A stretch of 30,107 nucleotides of DNA, taken from Chloroflexota bacterium (lineage in GTDB: Bacteria; Chloroflexota; Anaerolineae; J102). The translations under genes were made by a program, and so were the position numbers. Shown here piece after piece: positions 17,104-25,289 of the stretch. Each line of letters starts with the position of its first letter. The first letter of the stretch is position 1. The DNA is taken from assembly GCA_013152695.1 (NCBI GenBank), contig JAADFV010000331.1, positions 1 to 30,107 of the forward strand, read 5' to 3'. The notes beneath the pieces were generated by a model. That model saw nothing but the letters and a program-made list of their open reading frames with translations. It was not told the origin of the DNA and made no database searches.

Positions 17104-19107
17104 ATGAACTTCAAACGATTTTTGACACTCCTTGCTATTGTTTTATTGGCAGTAGCTCTTGTGGGCTGTGGCGGAAAGGAAGAACCCACTCCCACGCCCA
17201 CTCCGGTGCCAGCTACTGCCACCCCCATACCTCCCACCCCTACCCCTGTCCCACCTACACCGACACCGGTGCCTCCCACACCAACACCAGTCCCACCGAC
17301 ACCGACTCCTGTTCCGCCGACCCCCACCCCAGAGCCGGAAGAAACCGCATTCGATATCGTGCAAGCGGCGGCCGAGGCTTACTTTGCCGGTGGCACCAAG
17401 AATATCACGGCAGAGGCCTTGTTCGAGAACCTCAATGACGGTGATGCAGACAACGATCCTTTGATTATTTCGGTGCGCAAACCCGAACATTATGCCTTGG
17501 GGCACATCCCCGGCGCCGTCAATATCAGTCCGAAGGATATCTTCAATCCTGATACATTGGCAAAGTTACCGACCGATCGTCAAATCGTCGTCTATTGCTA
17601 CACCGGTCAGACTGCCAGCCACGTAGTGTCATTGCTGAACATGGCCGGATACGATGCCTACAACCTCTTGTTTGGTATGAGCAGTTGGACCAAGGACCCC
17701 GCCATTTATCACCATCGTTTCGAAGCTGATAGCTCACCCATGGGATATCCCACGGTAACCGAACCTTCTGTGCTGGAGGGAAAGAACGAGCTGCCAACAC
17801 CCTTGGGTGCCACAGTTGCCGAAGCTGGTGACGCCTATTTTGACAACGGTGGGCCTAAGTACATCAAAGCAAGTGCCTTGTTCGAGAATCTGAATGATGG
17901 CGATGAGGACAATGATCCTATCATCATCTCCGTCCGTGCAGAAGAAGACTATAACAAAGGGCACATACCTGGCTCCGTCTGGTTTAGTGCCAAAGAACTG
18001 TTCCAAATCCCAAATTTGGAAAAACTGTCACCAGATAAAGCCATCGTCGTCGTCTGTTATACCGGTCAGACCGCAAGTCAGGTCACTTCTGCTCTCAATG
18101 CACTGGGGTACGATGCCAGTACGCTTCTTTTTGGTATGAGCGGTTGGTCCGATGATCCCGCTGTTTTCGTCAAACGATTTAATCCCGAAGTACACGCTCA
18201 TGATTATCGTGTTGAAGGAAATGCCAGTGCCAAGAATGTGGTCGAAGGGGTGATAGAAGCCATGGGTGATGGCCCTGATTTTATCAATGCCGAGGCCCTG
18301 TTCGAAAACTTGAATGACGGCGATGAGGACAACGATCCCTTCATCATCTCGGTACGCGCCCCTGCCGATTACGCCGCAGGGCATATTCCTGGCGCCGTCA
18401 ATATCAGCGTCAAAGACCTCTTCAATCCCGAAGTGATCAGTACGCTCCCTACCGACAGAGAGATTGTCGTGGTCTGCTACACGGGTCAAACAGCTTCACA
18501 GGCCTCAGCCGCCCTCGAGGCAGCCGGCTTTGACGCAAAGGCTCTTCTTTTTGGCATGAGCAGTTGGACAACGGACCCGGCCGTGTTTGTAAAGCGCTTT
18601 GATCCCGACAAAGCTGCCCATGATTATCCCGTAAGCACAGAAGTGGGTGAGTGGGGTGAGGCCACTTACACGCGACCAGAACCCCCGGCGAGCAATCCTG
18701 CCGCTGCCGCGGATAGTTGGCTCGATGATGGCCCTGATTTCATCACTGCCGAGGCTCTCTTCGAGAACCTGAACGATGGCGATGAAGACAACGATCCCAT
18801 CATTATCTCCGTACGGGCCCAGGATGATTACAAAAAAGGCCATATTCCCGGTGCTCTCTGGGCCAGCCCCGTCGGACTCTTCACCCCCGACATGTTGGGT
18901 AAACTGGATCCGGAACGGGAGATTGTCGTGGTTTGCTATACCGGACAGGCTGCCAGCCAGGTGACGGCCGGACTCAACGATCTTGGCTATCATGCCAAAG
19001 CTTTGCTCCACGGCATGAGTAGCTGGACCAAAGATCCCGACGTATTCGTCAAACGCTTCAATCCCGAGGTACATGCCCATGACTACATGACCGAAGCTGG
19101 CATGTAA
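17104..19107 (+). CDS. Surface lipoprotein with four rhodanese domains
   Basis: 667 residues from the ATG at 17104, chosen because AAGGAGGAG lies about ten bases upstream and a lipoprotein signal follows directly; the open frame extends 32 codons further upstream. The lipobox ends LVGC with Cys22. A Thr/Pro linker (TPTPVPP repeats, about residues 28-78) leads to four rhodanese domains, each with an active-site loop CYTGQ(T/A)AS at Cys165, Cys318, Cys458 and Cys611. Every domain has an acidic insert ENLNDGDxDNDP before its ISVR strand and a C-terminal GMSxW turn. All four catalytic Cys are kept, so all may carry sulfane sulfur. Expected outside the membrane, next to multiheme cytochromes. Substrate unknown. 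Confidence 0.92.
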   Translation: MNFKRFLTLLAIVLLAVALVGCGGKEEPTPTPTPVPATATPIPPTPTPVPPTPTPVPPTPTPVPPTPTPVPPTPTPEPEETAFDIVQAAAEAYFAGGTKNITAEALFENLNDGDADNDPLIISVRKPEHYALGHIPGAVNISPKDIFNPDTLAKLPTDRQIVVYCYTGQTASHVVSLLNMAGYDAYNLLFGMSSWTKDPAIYHHRFEADSSPMGYPTVTEPSVLEGKNELPTPLGATVAEAGDAYFDNGGPKYIKASALFENLNDGDEDNDPIIISVRAEEDYNKGHIPGSVWFSAKELFQIPNLEKLSPDKAIVVVCYTGQTASQVTSALNALGYDASTLLFGMSGWSDDPAVFVKRFNPEVHAHDYRVEGNASAKNVVEGVIEAMGDGPDFINAEALFENLNDGDEDNDPFIISVRAPADYAAGHIPGAVNISVKDLFNPEVISTLPTDREIVVVCYTGQTASQASAALEAAGFDAKALLFGMSSWTTDPAVFVKRFDPDKAAHDYPVSTEVGEWGEATYTRPEPPASNPAAAADSWLDDGPDFITAEALFENLNDGDEDNDPIIISVRAQDDYKKGHIPGALWASPVGLFTPDMLGKLDPEREIVVVCYTGQAASQVTAGLNDLGYHAKALLHGMSSWTKDPDVFVKRFNPEVHAHDYMTEAGM

Positions 19108-19116
19108 GCTATATAC

Positions 19117-19153
19117 CACCCGCCGCGTAAAGAACAGAATTACGCGGCGGGTG
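19117..19153 (+). terminator. Strong hairpin after the tetra-rhodanese gene
   Basis: CACCCGCCGCGTAA at 19117-19130 pairs perfectly over 14 bp with 19140-19153, with a 9-base loop. It begins nine bases past the stop codon. There is no T-run after it, so it is either a non-canonical terminator or an mRNA-stabilising 3' hairpin. Confidence 0.6.
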
Positions 19154-19365
19154 TGAATTACCGGCTGATCCGGCATAAACATGGCCCTTTTTCCTCCGAA
19201 TTCCTTGCCTGTGGGCAAGAAGGCGCCTGGTCTCTAAAGAAAGCAAAACAACGGAATAACAAAAAGCGCTTGCTTTGCAAAGGCGGCGATGCTGGCCCGA
19301 GTGTTCAAAGCCAAGATCATAAGTCGTTGTTATCGAAGTCAATAACTAGGTCGAATAAACAGCAA

Positions 19366-19413
19366 TGATTTAGATCATATCGAAAAGAGTGTATTGTGGC
19401 TAGAATATTAGTG
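19366..19413 (+). promoter_or_regulatory. FNR/CRP-type box and promoter of the multiheme cytochrome operon
   Basis: TGATTTAGATCA at 19366-19377 matches the FNR/DNR pattern TGAT-N4-ATCA. TAGAAT at 19401-19406 is a -10 candidate, giving a start near 19413 and placing the box centre at about -41.5. The predicted leader to the ATG at 19672 is about 259 bases and contains several hairpins. Confidence 0.65.
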
Positions 19414-19532
19414 GGTTTATCAGCCTAGCTGCCTGCATAAAGCTAAGAACATTTTGTTATGCGCCGCCAAAGAGTGAACTCTGTGCGTGTGCAAGATGTC
19501 GCGTGAACTGCTCTTGAGTTTGTGGGGGGAGC

Positions 19533-19611
19533 CAAGACTGTCATGTTTACCTGGCGTCGTGTGACAGGTAAGTTCGCACGAAAGTGACGCAGACAGGAAG
19601 CCAAAGTCTTG
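19533..19611 (+). ncRNA. Candidate structured leader RNA (possible riboswitch or regulatory fold)
   Basis: CAAGACT (19533-19539) and AGTCTTG (19605-19611) can close a multibranch fold. It would contain a 7-bp hairpin TTACCTG/CAGGTAA (19547-19553 with 19565-19571) and a GAAA-capped hairpin at 19575-19589. An exclusive alternative pairs GCGTC (19554-19558) with GACGC (19586-19590) and GTGTG with CGCAC. Mutually exclusive helices just before a coding start are what a switch would show, but I cannot match it to a known class. Confidence 0.35.
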
Positions 19612-19671
19612 TGCAGAGCTGCTTGTTTTTCCGTTTGTTTCTTCAGCGCTTTTGGAAGAGGAAAAAGTCAA

Positions 19672-21285
19672 ATGAATACCCCAAAGCTTTTCTTACTGGT
19701 TCTTGTCGCGATATTGGCGGCTGCTGTGGTCAGTTGTGGTGGGGCCTCGCAGCCAACCGATACGCCCGTTCCCGCCACGAACACGCCTCTGCCTCCCGCG
19801 ACAAGCACGCCTGTTCCTCCCCCACCAACAGCAACTCCCCTGCCTCCAACGAACACCCCTGTGCCACCAACACCAACACCCCTTCCTCCCCCACCGACGC
19901 CTACGCCTGCAGCGATAGCCCTCTCTATGATTTCTCCGCCAAATTGTGAGGACTGTCATACTGACATCCATGCTCAGTGGAGCAACGGTCCTCATGCCAA
20001 TACCCAGGCAGCTGTCGCCACTGAGCTGGCCGAAGAGCGTGCGGGCGAAAGTCCCGAGGAAGTGCTCCACGGCGAGGATGCCGAAAACTGTATTGCCTGT
20101 CATGGCCCCACTGCCATTCTGGCTGCCGGTGGGATGACTGAAACACAGGCCATGGAACATTTTTTCAGCACTGCGAATGGTAGCTTTAGCAAGGATACCG
20201 CTGCCATGAACAGCGATGACTGGCCTAGCATCGCCTGTATTGCCTGCCACCACGTGCCCGGCGGCCATCCTGCCACCCTTCCCACCCTGTTTGATTCTTC
20301 CCTGGGCGATTATGTCTCTTTAGATCGCGCCAGCGAACTTTGCGGACAATGTCATGGCACCCTACGCTTCCCAGATACCGATCATCGCACCTATGATGCC
20401 TGGAAAATCAGCAGACATAGTGAGACCCAGGCAGATGTAGCCAGCGAACTCGCCGAAGAACGTGCTGGACAATCTCCTGCCGAGGTGATCAGCGGTGAGG
20501 ACCCCGAGGATTGCATCGCTTGTCATGCCCCTACAGCCGTACTGACCAAAGCCGGCTTGAGCGAAACGCAGGCGTTGGCATACTTCTTTACCACGAAAGA
20601 AGGAAAATTTACCGCAGATACGGCGCCCATTCATAACGCCGAATGGCCGGACATCTCTTGTGCTGCCTGTCATGATCCGCATGACCCCAGCGGGCAAGCT
20701 GCCTATTTTGATCCTGTCACCAAACAGTATGAGCCCATGCATAATACCGATGAACTCTGCGGGCAGTGCCATGGCAACTTGCGCTTTCCTGACACCGACC
20801 ATCTTAGCTATAACATCCTCACGGGCACAGGTGGTATCGGTGTACCAGACCTGCAGACGGAGCCGGACGTGATCTGTACCGACTGCCATATGTTCGTCAG
20901 CGACGAAGATGGCAGCAATTCAGCGATGTTCCATGGCCACACCTGGGCGATCACGGTGGAAGAAGAGGGTGGTGAGAGCACGAGTTCCTGTACACACTGC
21001 CACCCTGACGAAGACCCCGTAAAGCTCCTCGCCATGATTCCTGAATGGCAGGCAGAGTTCAAAGCCCTTGCCACCATCGCCGATGAGAACGTTGCCGCCG
21101 CCGTAGAGGCCATGAAAGGTGTCGACGATCCTGCACTACAGACAAAACTGGAGGAAGCCCAGCATAATTTACAGTATGCAGAATCCGACGAGAGCGGTGG
21201 TTTTCACAACCACAAGTATCTCATGTCGCTACTGGAGGATGCCAACGACAGAGCTATGGAGATTCTCTCCGCCTTGAAAAGTTAG
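19672..21285 (+). CDS. Nine-heme c-type cytochrome lipoprotein with NrfA-like C-terminus
   Basis: 537 residues from the ATG at 19672 (GAAGAGG upstream). The lipoprotein signal ends VVSC at Cys22, followed by a Pro/Thr linker to about residue 83, then nine CXXCH motifs: CEDCH, CIACH, CIACH, CGQCH, CIACH, CAACH, CGQCH, CTDCH and CTHCH. The central part is an internal duplication; both halves carry ELAEERAG, GED(A/P)E, CIACH and CGQCHG(T/N)LRFPDTDH. The C-terminal helix with FHNHKYLMSLLEDA resembles cytochrome c nitrite reductase and octaheme relatives, but no CXXCK active-site heme motif is present, so nitrite reduction is not supported. It probably passes electrons outside the membrane. Confidence 0.9.
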   Translation: MNTPKLFLLVLVAILAAAVVSCGGASQPTDTPVPATNTPLPPATSTPVPPPPTATPLPPTNTPVPPTPTPLPPPPTPTPAAIALSMISPPNCEDCHTDIHAQWSNGPHANTQAAVATELAEERAGESPEEVLHGEDAENCIACHGPTAILAAGGMTETQAMEHFFSTANGSFSKDTAAMNSDDWPSIACIACHHVPGGHPATLPTLFDSSLGDYVSLDRASELCGQCHGTLRFPDTDHRTYDAWKISRHSETQADVASELAEERAGQSPAEVISGEDPEDCIACHAPTAVLTKAGLSETQALAYFFTTKEGKFTADTAPIHNAEWPDISCAACHDPHDPSGQAAYFDPVTKQYEPMHNTDELCGQCHGNLRFPDTDHLSYNILTGTGGIGVPDLQTEPDVICTDCHMFVSDEDGSNSAMFHGHTWAITVEEEGGESTSSCTHCHPDEDPVKLLAMIPEWQAEFKALATIADENVAAAVEAMKGVDDPALQTKLEEAQHNLQYAESDESGGFHNHKYLMSLLEDANDRAMEILSALKS

Positions 21286-21447
21286 CTGTCGCCTTCAGCC
21301 GGAAAGATACTGACAGTGACTCTGAACGTGCTGTCCCCCAGGGCACGGAAGAAGAAGCTCATCGTTCCCTGCCCTTCGTTGAATATCAGAGAACACCTTC
21401 AAACTTCGCTTTAATCTTTCTCAGAGTACCCAACCATCTTCCCAACA

Positions 21448-21486
21448 GCATGCCTTCTGCGAAACCTTACTTCGCAGAAGGCATGC
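21448..21486. other. Perfect 16-bp hairpin between the first two cytochrome genes
   Basis: GCATGCCTTCTGCGAA at 21448-21463 is exactly complementary to 21471-21486, with a 7-base loop. No T-run follows on either strand. It sits in a 274-base gap (21286-21559) that holds no supported gene. It may be an RNA processing or stability element that sets different levels for the genes on either side. Confidence 0.6.
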
Positions 21487-21559
21487 AAACAAAGAGCAAT
21501 TTTGTTACTTAGCAGATCCTTTATTTATCTCCATTCAGCACTTTTATGAGGTATTGCAC

Positions 21560-23053
21560 ATGATCCGGGAACCTAAACAGCATCTTTCTTTCAAAAATGC
21601 CTGGTTATGGCTACTACTTGCTTTATTTCTGATATTTGTCATTGTTGTGCTAACGAAGATATCTACAAGTCCTACCCTGAAAGCTGAGGCCGCCGCTCCA
21701 TCCGCCCCCCCAGTCAATGCGCAAGAGGCTGTCATTGCTCAGTTGTCGACTTCACCAACACAGTCGACCCTGGCCCAAGTTACAGCTACCGAGAATACAC
21801 CGGCTCTCCTTGTAGATACCCCATCTTCTGACAACTGCATTAGCTGTCATACCGACAAAGACAAGCTCAAAGCCCTCGCTGAAGAACCGGAGAAAGTCAA
21901 GTCGACCGAAGCCTCCGGCGAGGGGTGAGCGGGAGAATTACCTCCGTTGGAGGTATGGCAGAAAGTTCTGATTAGTAGTAAAAAATATCTGGAAGGAGAT
22001 GTCCACGCCGAGATCGGTTGTATTGCCTGCCATGGTGGCACACCGGACACCGATGATAAAAAACAGGCTCACGAAGGGATGGTAAGCAAAGTGAGTGCTA
22101 ATCCCATGCGGGCTTGTGGCGGGTGTCATAAGGAATACGCTGAAGCCGCCCAATCGAACATTCATCGTCTGCAAACCGGCTATCAGGATGTTCTGACTCA
22201 CCGCGGTGCTGATTTTACCGACCCCATCCTCACGCAGGCTTATGGTAATCACTGCACGAGTTGCCACGCTGATTGCGGCGACTGCCATGTCAGCCGACCT
22301 CAGGCCCTCGACGGTGGACTCATCACAGGCCATAAATTTAAGAAAAAAGCTTCGGTGTGGCTCACATGCGGTGGCTGCCATAGCGCCCGCATTGCTGATG
22401 ATTACAAAGGTAATCACGAAGGTATTCCCGGCGATATTCACTGGGAAAAACTGGGTGCCACCTGCGGAAAATGCCATGATTCCAGCAGTTTTCATGATGG
22501 CTCTCATGGCACACGTTACAGTGGCCCCCAAAATCCTGCCTGTACCGACTGCCATGAGGATGTTAAACCGGGCGACGGTATTACTCAACACGATGCCGAT
22601 CACCTCGACACCATGGCCTGTCAAACCTGCCATGCTGCCGGTGCTTATAAGAGCTGTTTCGGTTGTCATACCGGCATCGATGATCAAGGTATCAAGTATT
22701 TCACGACTGAACCTTCGCAGATGACCTTCAAGATTGGGCACAATCCGCTTAAGAGTGCTGACCGGCCCTGGGATTGGGTGCTCTTACGGCACGTCCCTTC
22801 CAATGCCGGCCTCTTCGCTTATTACGGCGATAACCTGCTCCCCGATTTCGATCAGGTTCCCACCTGGAAGTACACCACTCCCCACAACATGCAGCGCAGC
22901 ACGCCCCAGAACAGTGCCTGCAATAATTGCCACGGCCAGACAACGCTCTTCCTGACTGCCGGAGACGTCGAACCTGCCGAACAAGCTGCTAACCAAGCAG
23001 TCATCGTTCCCCTTACCGAAATCCCTCAGCCTGTGAAGGAGGAAACACCATGA
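21560..23053 (+). CDS. Eleven-heme c-type cytochrome with an in-frame TGA at codon 123 (selenocysteine candidate or nonsense mutation)
   Basis: Starting at the ATG at 21560 (GAGG eight bases upstream), the frame encodes an uncleaved N-terminal membrane helix, a low-complexity linker and CISCH, then meets TGA at 21926-21928. The same frame continues without another stop to 23053 with ten more CXXCH motifs, including a close pair CTSCH-CGDCH. The downstream part has no usable start: the first in-frame ATG comes after the next heme motif, and no signal peptide would remain. Translation must pass the TGA for the protein to be made whole (497 residues). A hairpin fitting a bacterial SECIS follows the TGA. 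The end overlaps the next gene as ATGA, a sign of an operon still under selection. A simple nonsense mutation remains possible. Confidence 0.75.
21926..21955 (+). promoter_or_regulatory. In-frame TGA plus SECIS-like hairpin
   Basis: After TGA (21926-21928) come 10 bases and then a perfect 7-bp stem TACCTCC/GGAGGTA with loop GTT (21939-21955, 17 bases in all). The published bacterial SECIS pattern asks for an apical loop 16-37 bases after the UGA, with a G among its first two bases, and a stem of at least 4 bp. Here the loop starts 18 bases after the UGA with G. In E. coli fdhF the spacing is 11 bases and the minihelix 17 bases. No bulged U is seen. Confidence 0.45.
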
Positions 23054-24204
23054 ACGCTCAGCGTCTCCTCCGTGCTGGCATTTTTCTGCTGGTGATGATC
23101 CTGTTATTGCCCACAAGGATTTACGCCCAACAAGGTCCCACCATTCCCGATGATCAATGCATGTTATGCCATAGTGACCCCGAGCTTAGCATGGTTCTTC
23201 CTTCGAATGAAGTCTTACCCCTGGGCGTCGATACGGCGACACTGCAGCACTCGGTGCATGGTGAAACCGATGAGCCACTCAACTGCGTAGATTGCCATAA
23301 CGATATGTCAGGCTATCCCCACGCAGATTTTCCCGCCCTTGATTACCGCGACTGGCAACTGCAAATTAGTCAGGTATGTGGCAACTGCCATGAAGAAGAG
23401 GCCATGGCCCGTCAGGAAAGCATACATGCTCGCCTGCTGGCAGCTGGTCGTAGTGAAGCCGCCACATGCATCGATTGCCATGGTGCCCACGATGTCCCGC
23501 TTGCTGATCCAACGAAATTGGGAGTCGACCGGATGGCTCAGCTCGATGCCTGTGGTCAGTGTCATAGTACGGTCGTAGATGAGTTCAGACGGTCGATACA
23601 CGGCCAACAGCTGGCTGAGGGCAATCTCGACGTCCCCACCTGTAGTAACTGCCATCCAGCCCATCATATCGAAGACCCGCGCTCAGCACAGTTCCGTCTT
23701 AAGTCCCCTGAGCTCTGTGGGCAATGCCATGCCGATAAAGCCCTGATGGCCAAGTATGATATTTCGACCGCAGTTTTCGATACCTATGTCGCAGACTTTC
23801 ATGGTACGACGGTCAAAATATTTGAGGATCTGGAACCCGATAAAATTACCAACAAAGCTGTCTGCAGCGATTGCCACAGTGCCCATCTCATTCTCCCTCC
23901 CACTGACGAAAACTCGAGCGTGATCCAATCCAACCTCACTGCTACCTGCCAGCGCTGTCACCCCGATGCCGACAATAGTTTTACTGCCAGCTGGATGGGA
24001 CATTATCCCCCTGATTGGGAACATCACCCTCTTGTGACTGCGGTCAACTGGTTTTACAAGCTCCTCATACCGGGGGTGCTCGGTTTCTTTGTCGTCTACA
24101 TCGGCCTGGATGTCAGCCGTACGACTATTGAACGCAGTCGTCGCCGGCGAGAATGGCGTCTTGCCCGGCGCAAACAAGAAAAAAAGGAAGGAGGCGATCA
24201 ATGA
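23050..24204 (+). CDS. Nine-heme c-type cytochrome with C-terminal membrane anchor
   Basis: 384 residues. A cleavable signal peptide (ending near IYA) is followed by nine CXXCH motifs of the cytochrome c3/multiheme type: CMLCH, CVDCH, CGNCH, CIDCH, CGQCH, CSNCH, CGQCH, CSDCH and CQRCH. A single membrane helix lies at about residues 332-356, and a basic cytoplasmic tail follows. The ATG overlaps the stop of the eleven-heme gene, and its own stop overlaps the start of the cytochrome b gene, both as ATGA. The anchor and its neighbour suggest it takes electrons from the cytochrome b on the outer face, like multiheme partners of membrane quinol dehydrogenases. Confidence 0.92.
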   Translation: MNAQRLLRAGIFLLVMILLLPTRIYAQQGPTIPDDQCMLCHSDPELSMVLPSNEVLPLGVDTATLQHSVHGETDEPLNCVDCHNDMSGYPHADFPALDYRDWQLQISQVCGNCHEEEAMARQESIHARLLAAGRSEAATCIDCHGAHDVPLADPTKLGVDRMAQLDACGQCHSTVVDEFRRSIHGQQLAEGNLDVPTCSNCHPAHHIEDPRSAQFRLKSPELCGQCHADKALMAKYDISTAVFDTYVADFHGTTVKIFEDLEPDKITNKAVCSDCHSAHLILPPTDENSSVIQSNLTATCQRCHPDADNSFTASWMGHYPPDWEHHPLVTAVNWFYKLLIPGVLGFFVVYIGLDVSRTTIERSRRRREWRLARRKQEKKEGGDQ

Positions 24205-25289
24205 GTGAAAAACGAATTACTTTTGTGCGCTTTGGTCTCCTGGAGCGAGTCGAACATATTTTTATGCTCCTATCGTTCACGCTCTTGGCGCTCACCGGCC
24301 TCCCCCAGAAGTTCTCCGATTGGCATATCTCGCTGGTCCTCATCCGTGCTGCGGGTGGCATCGAAAACATTCGCAGTATCCATCATCTTTCGGCCATCGT
24401 GCTCATCATCCTCACCATTTTTCATCTCATTTATGTGGCCTACAAGATTTACGTCTTGCATCGACCTTTGACCATGCTTCCCGGCATCAAGGATGTGCAG
24501 GATGCATTACAGATGATGGCCTACAACATTGGTCTCAGTAAGAATCGCCCGGCCATGGATCGCTATAATTTCGGTGAGAAGGTTGAATATTGGGCTGTCG
24601 TTTGGGGTACGCTGATCATGGCCCTGACAGGCTACATGCTTTGGAACCCCATTCTTACGACCAAAATCTTACCCGGCGAATTCATTCCTGCCGCCAAGGC
24701 TGCCCACGGTGCCGAGGCGATCCTGGCCGTTCTTTCCATCCTTACCTGGCATTTCTATCACGTCCATTTCAAATACTTTAATAAAAGTATGTTTACAGGG
24801 CGTATTAGTTTTCATGAGATGGAAGAAGAACATGCCGCTGAATTACAAAAAGTTCTGGCCGGTGAAGAGCGCCCCTTGCCCCCTCCCGAAGTCGTCTGGC
24901 GCCGAAGTCGTGTCTTCATTCCTGCCGCGAGCATATTCGCTCTGGCCGCGCTCATCTTCACTTACCGCTTCTTTACCCTTGAGCAGACAGCCATCACCAC
25001 TGTGCCACCCCAACAAGTGGCTAAAGTGTACGCACCCATCCGGCGCCCCGCTTTAGCCACAGCTACCCCTGCTCCTGCCCTCGTAAGATTCATTCCCGAG
25101 CGCTTACCGCTCCCTACGCCCATTCCTCCCGAGATCACTTCCCATCCCCTCGACGATCTGCGGCAGGATTGCCAGGCTTGTCATGGCATTTACAGCTATA
25201 TCGCTCCTGCCCCTCTCGATCATGCCGACATGGGGCTCGAGACCTGCCAGGATTGTCACCCGCTATCACAGGAGGTGGCCAAACAATGA
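24201..25289 (+). CDS. Membrane cytochrome b (formate dehydrogenase gamma-like) fused to a diheme cytochrome c tail
   Basis: 362 residues from the ATG at 24201. Residues 1-210 form a four-helix b-type cytochrome with His19 (RVEHIF), the HH pair in IHHLSAIVL, FHLIYV, and WHFYHVHF as likely heme ligands, similar to FdnI/HydC-type subunits that exchange electrons with quinones. A fifth helix near residue 240 is followed by an extracytoplasmic Pro-rich stretch and two CXXCH motifs (CQACH, CQDCH). This is the only quinone-facing protein in the locus, so it is the probable entry point for electrons from the quinol pool. ATGA overlaps join it to both neighbours. Confidence 0.9.
   Translation: MSEKRITFVRFGLLERVEHIFMLLSFTLLALTGLPQKFSDWHISLVLIRAAGGIENIRSIHHLSAIVLIILTIFHLIYVAYKIYVLHRPLTMLPGIKDVQDALQMMAYNIGLSKNRPAMDRYNFGEKVEYWAVVWGTLIMALTGYMLWNPILTTKILPGEFIPAAKAAHGAEAILAVLSILTWHFYHVHFKYFNKSMFTGRISFHEMEEEHAAELQKVLAGEERPLPPPEVVWRRSRVFIPAASIFALAALIFTYRFFTLEQTAITTVPPQQVAKVYAPIRRPALATATPAPALVRFIPERLPLPTPIPPEITSHPLDDLRQDCQACHGIYSYIAPAPLDHADMGLETCQDCHPLSQEVAKQ

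Noticed and set aside
19561..19611. Resemblance to c-di-GMP-I (GEMM) or cobalamin riboswitch fragments (GAAA cap, GACGCAG, GACAGGAAGCC)
   Set aside because: The obligatory GEMM segments (GGGCAAA, GCAAAGCC) and the cobalamin core (AGGGAA, GGTG-AATCC) are missing, so no class is claimed.
21949..21975. GGAGG followed closely by an ATG at 21955
   Set aside because: This ATG is in another frame and reaches a stop after six codons; the GGAGG is half of the hairpin stem.
21947..23053. A separate cytochrome gene starting at TTG 21947
   Set aside because: The TTG sits in the loop of the hairpin without a ribosome site, and the product would lack a signal peptide. The frame is continuous with the upstream part across the TGA.
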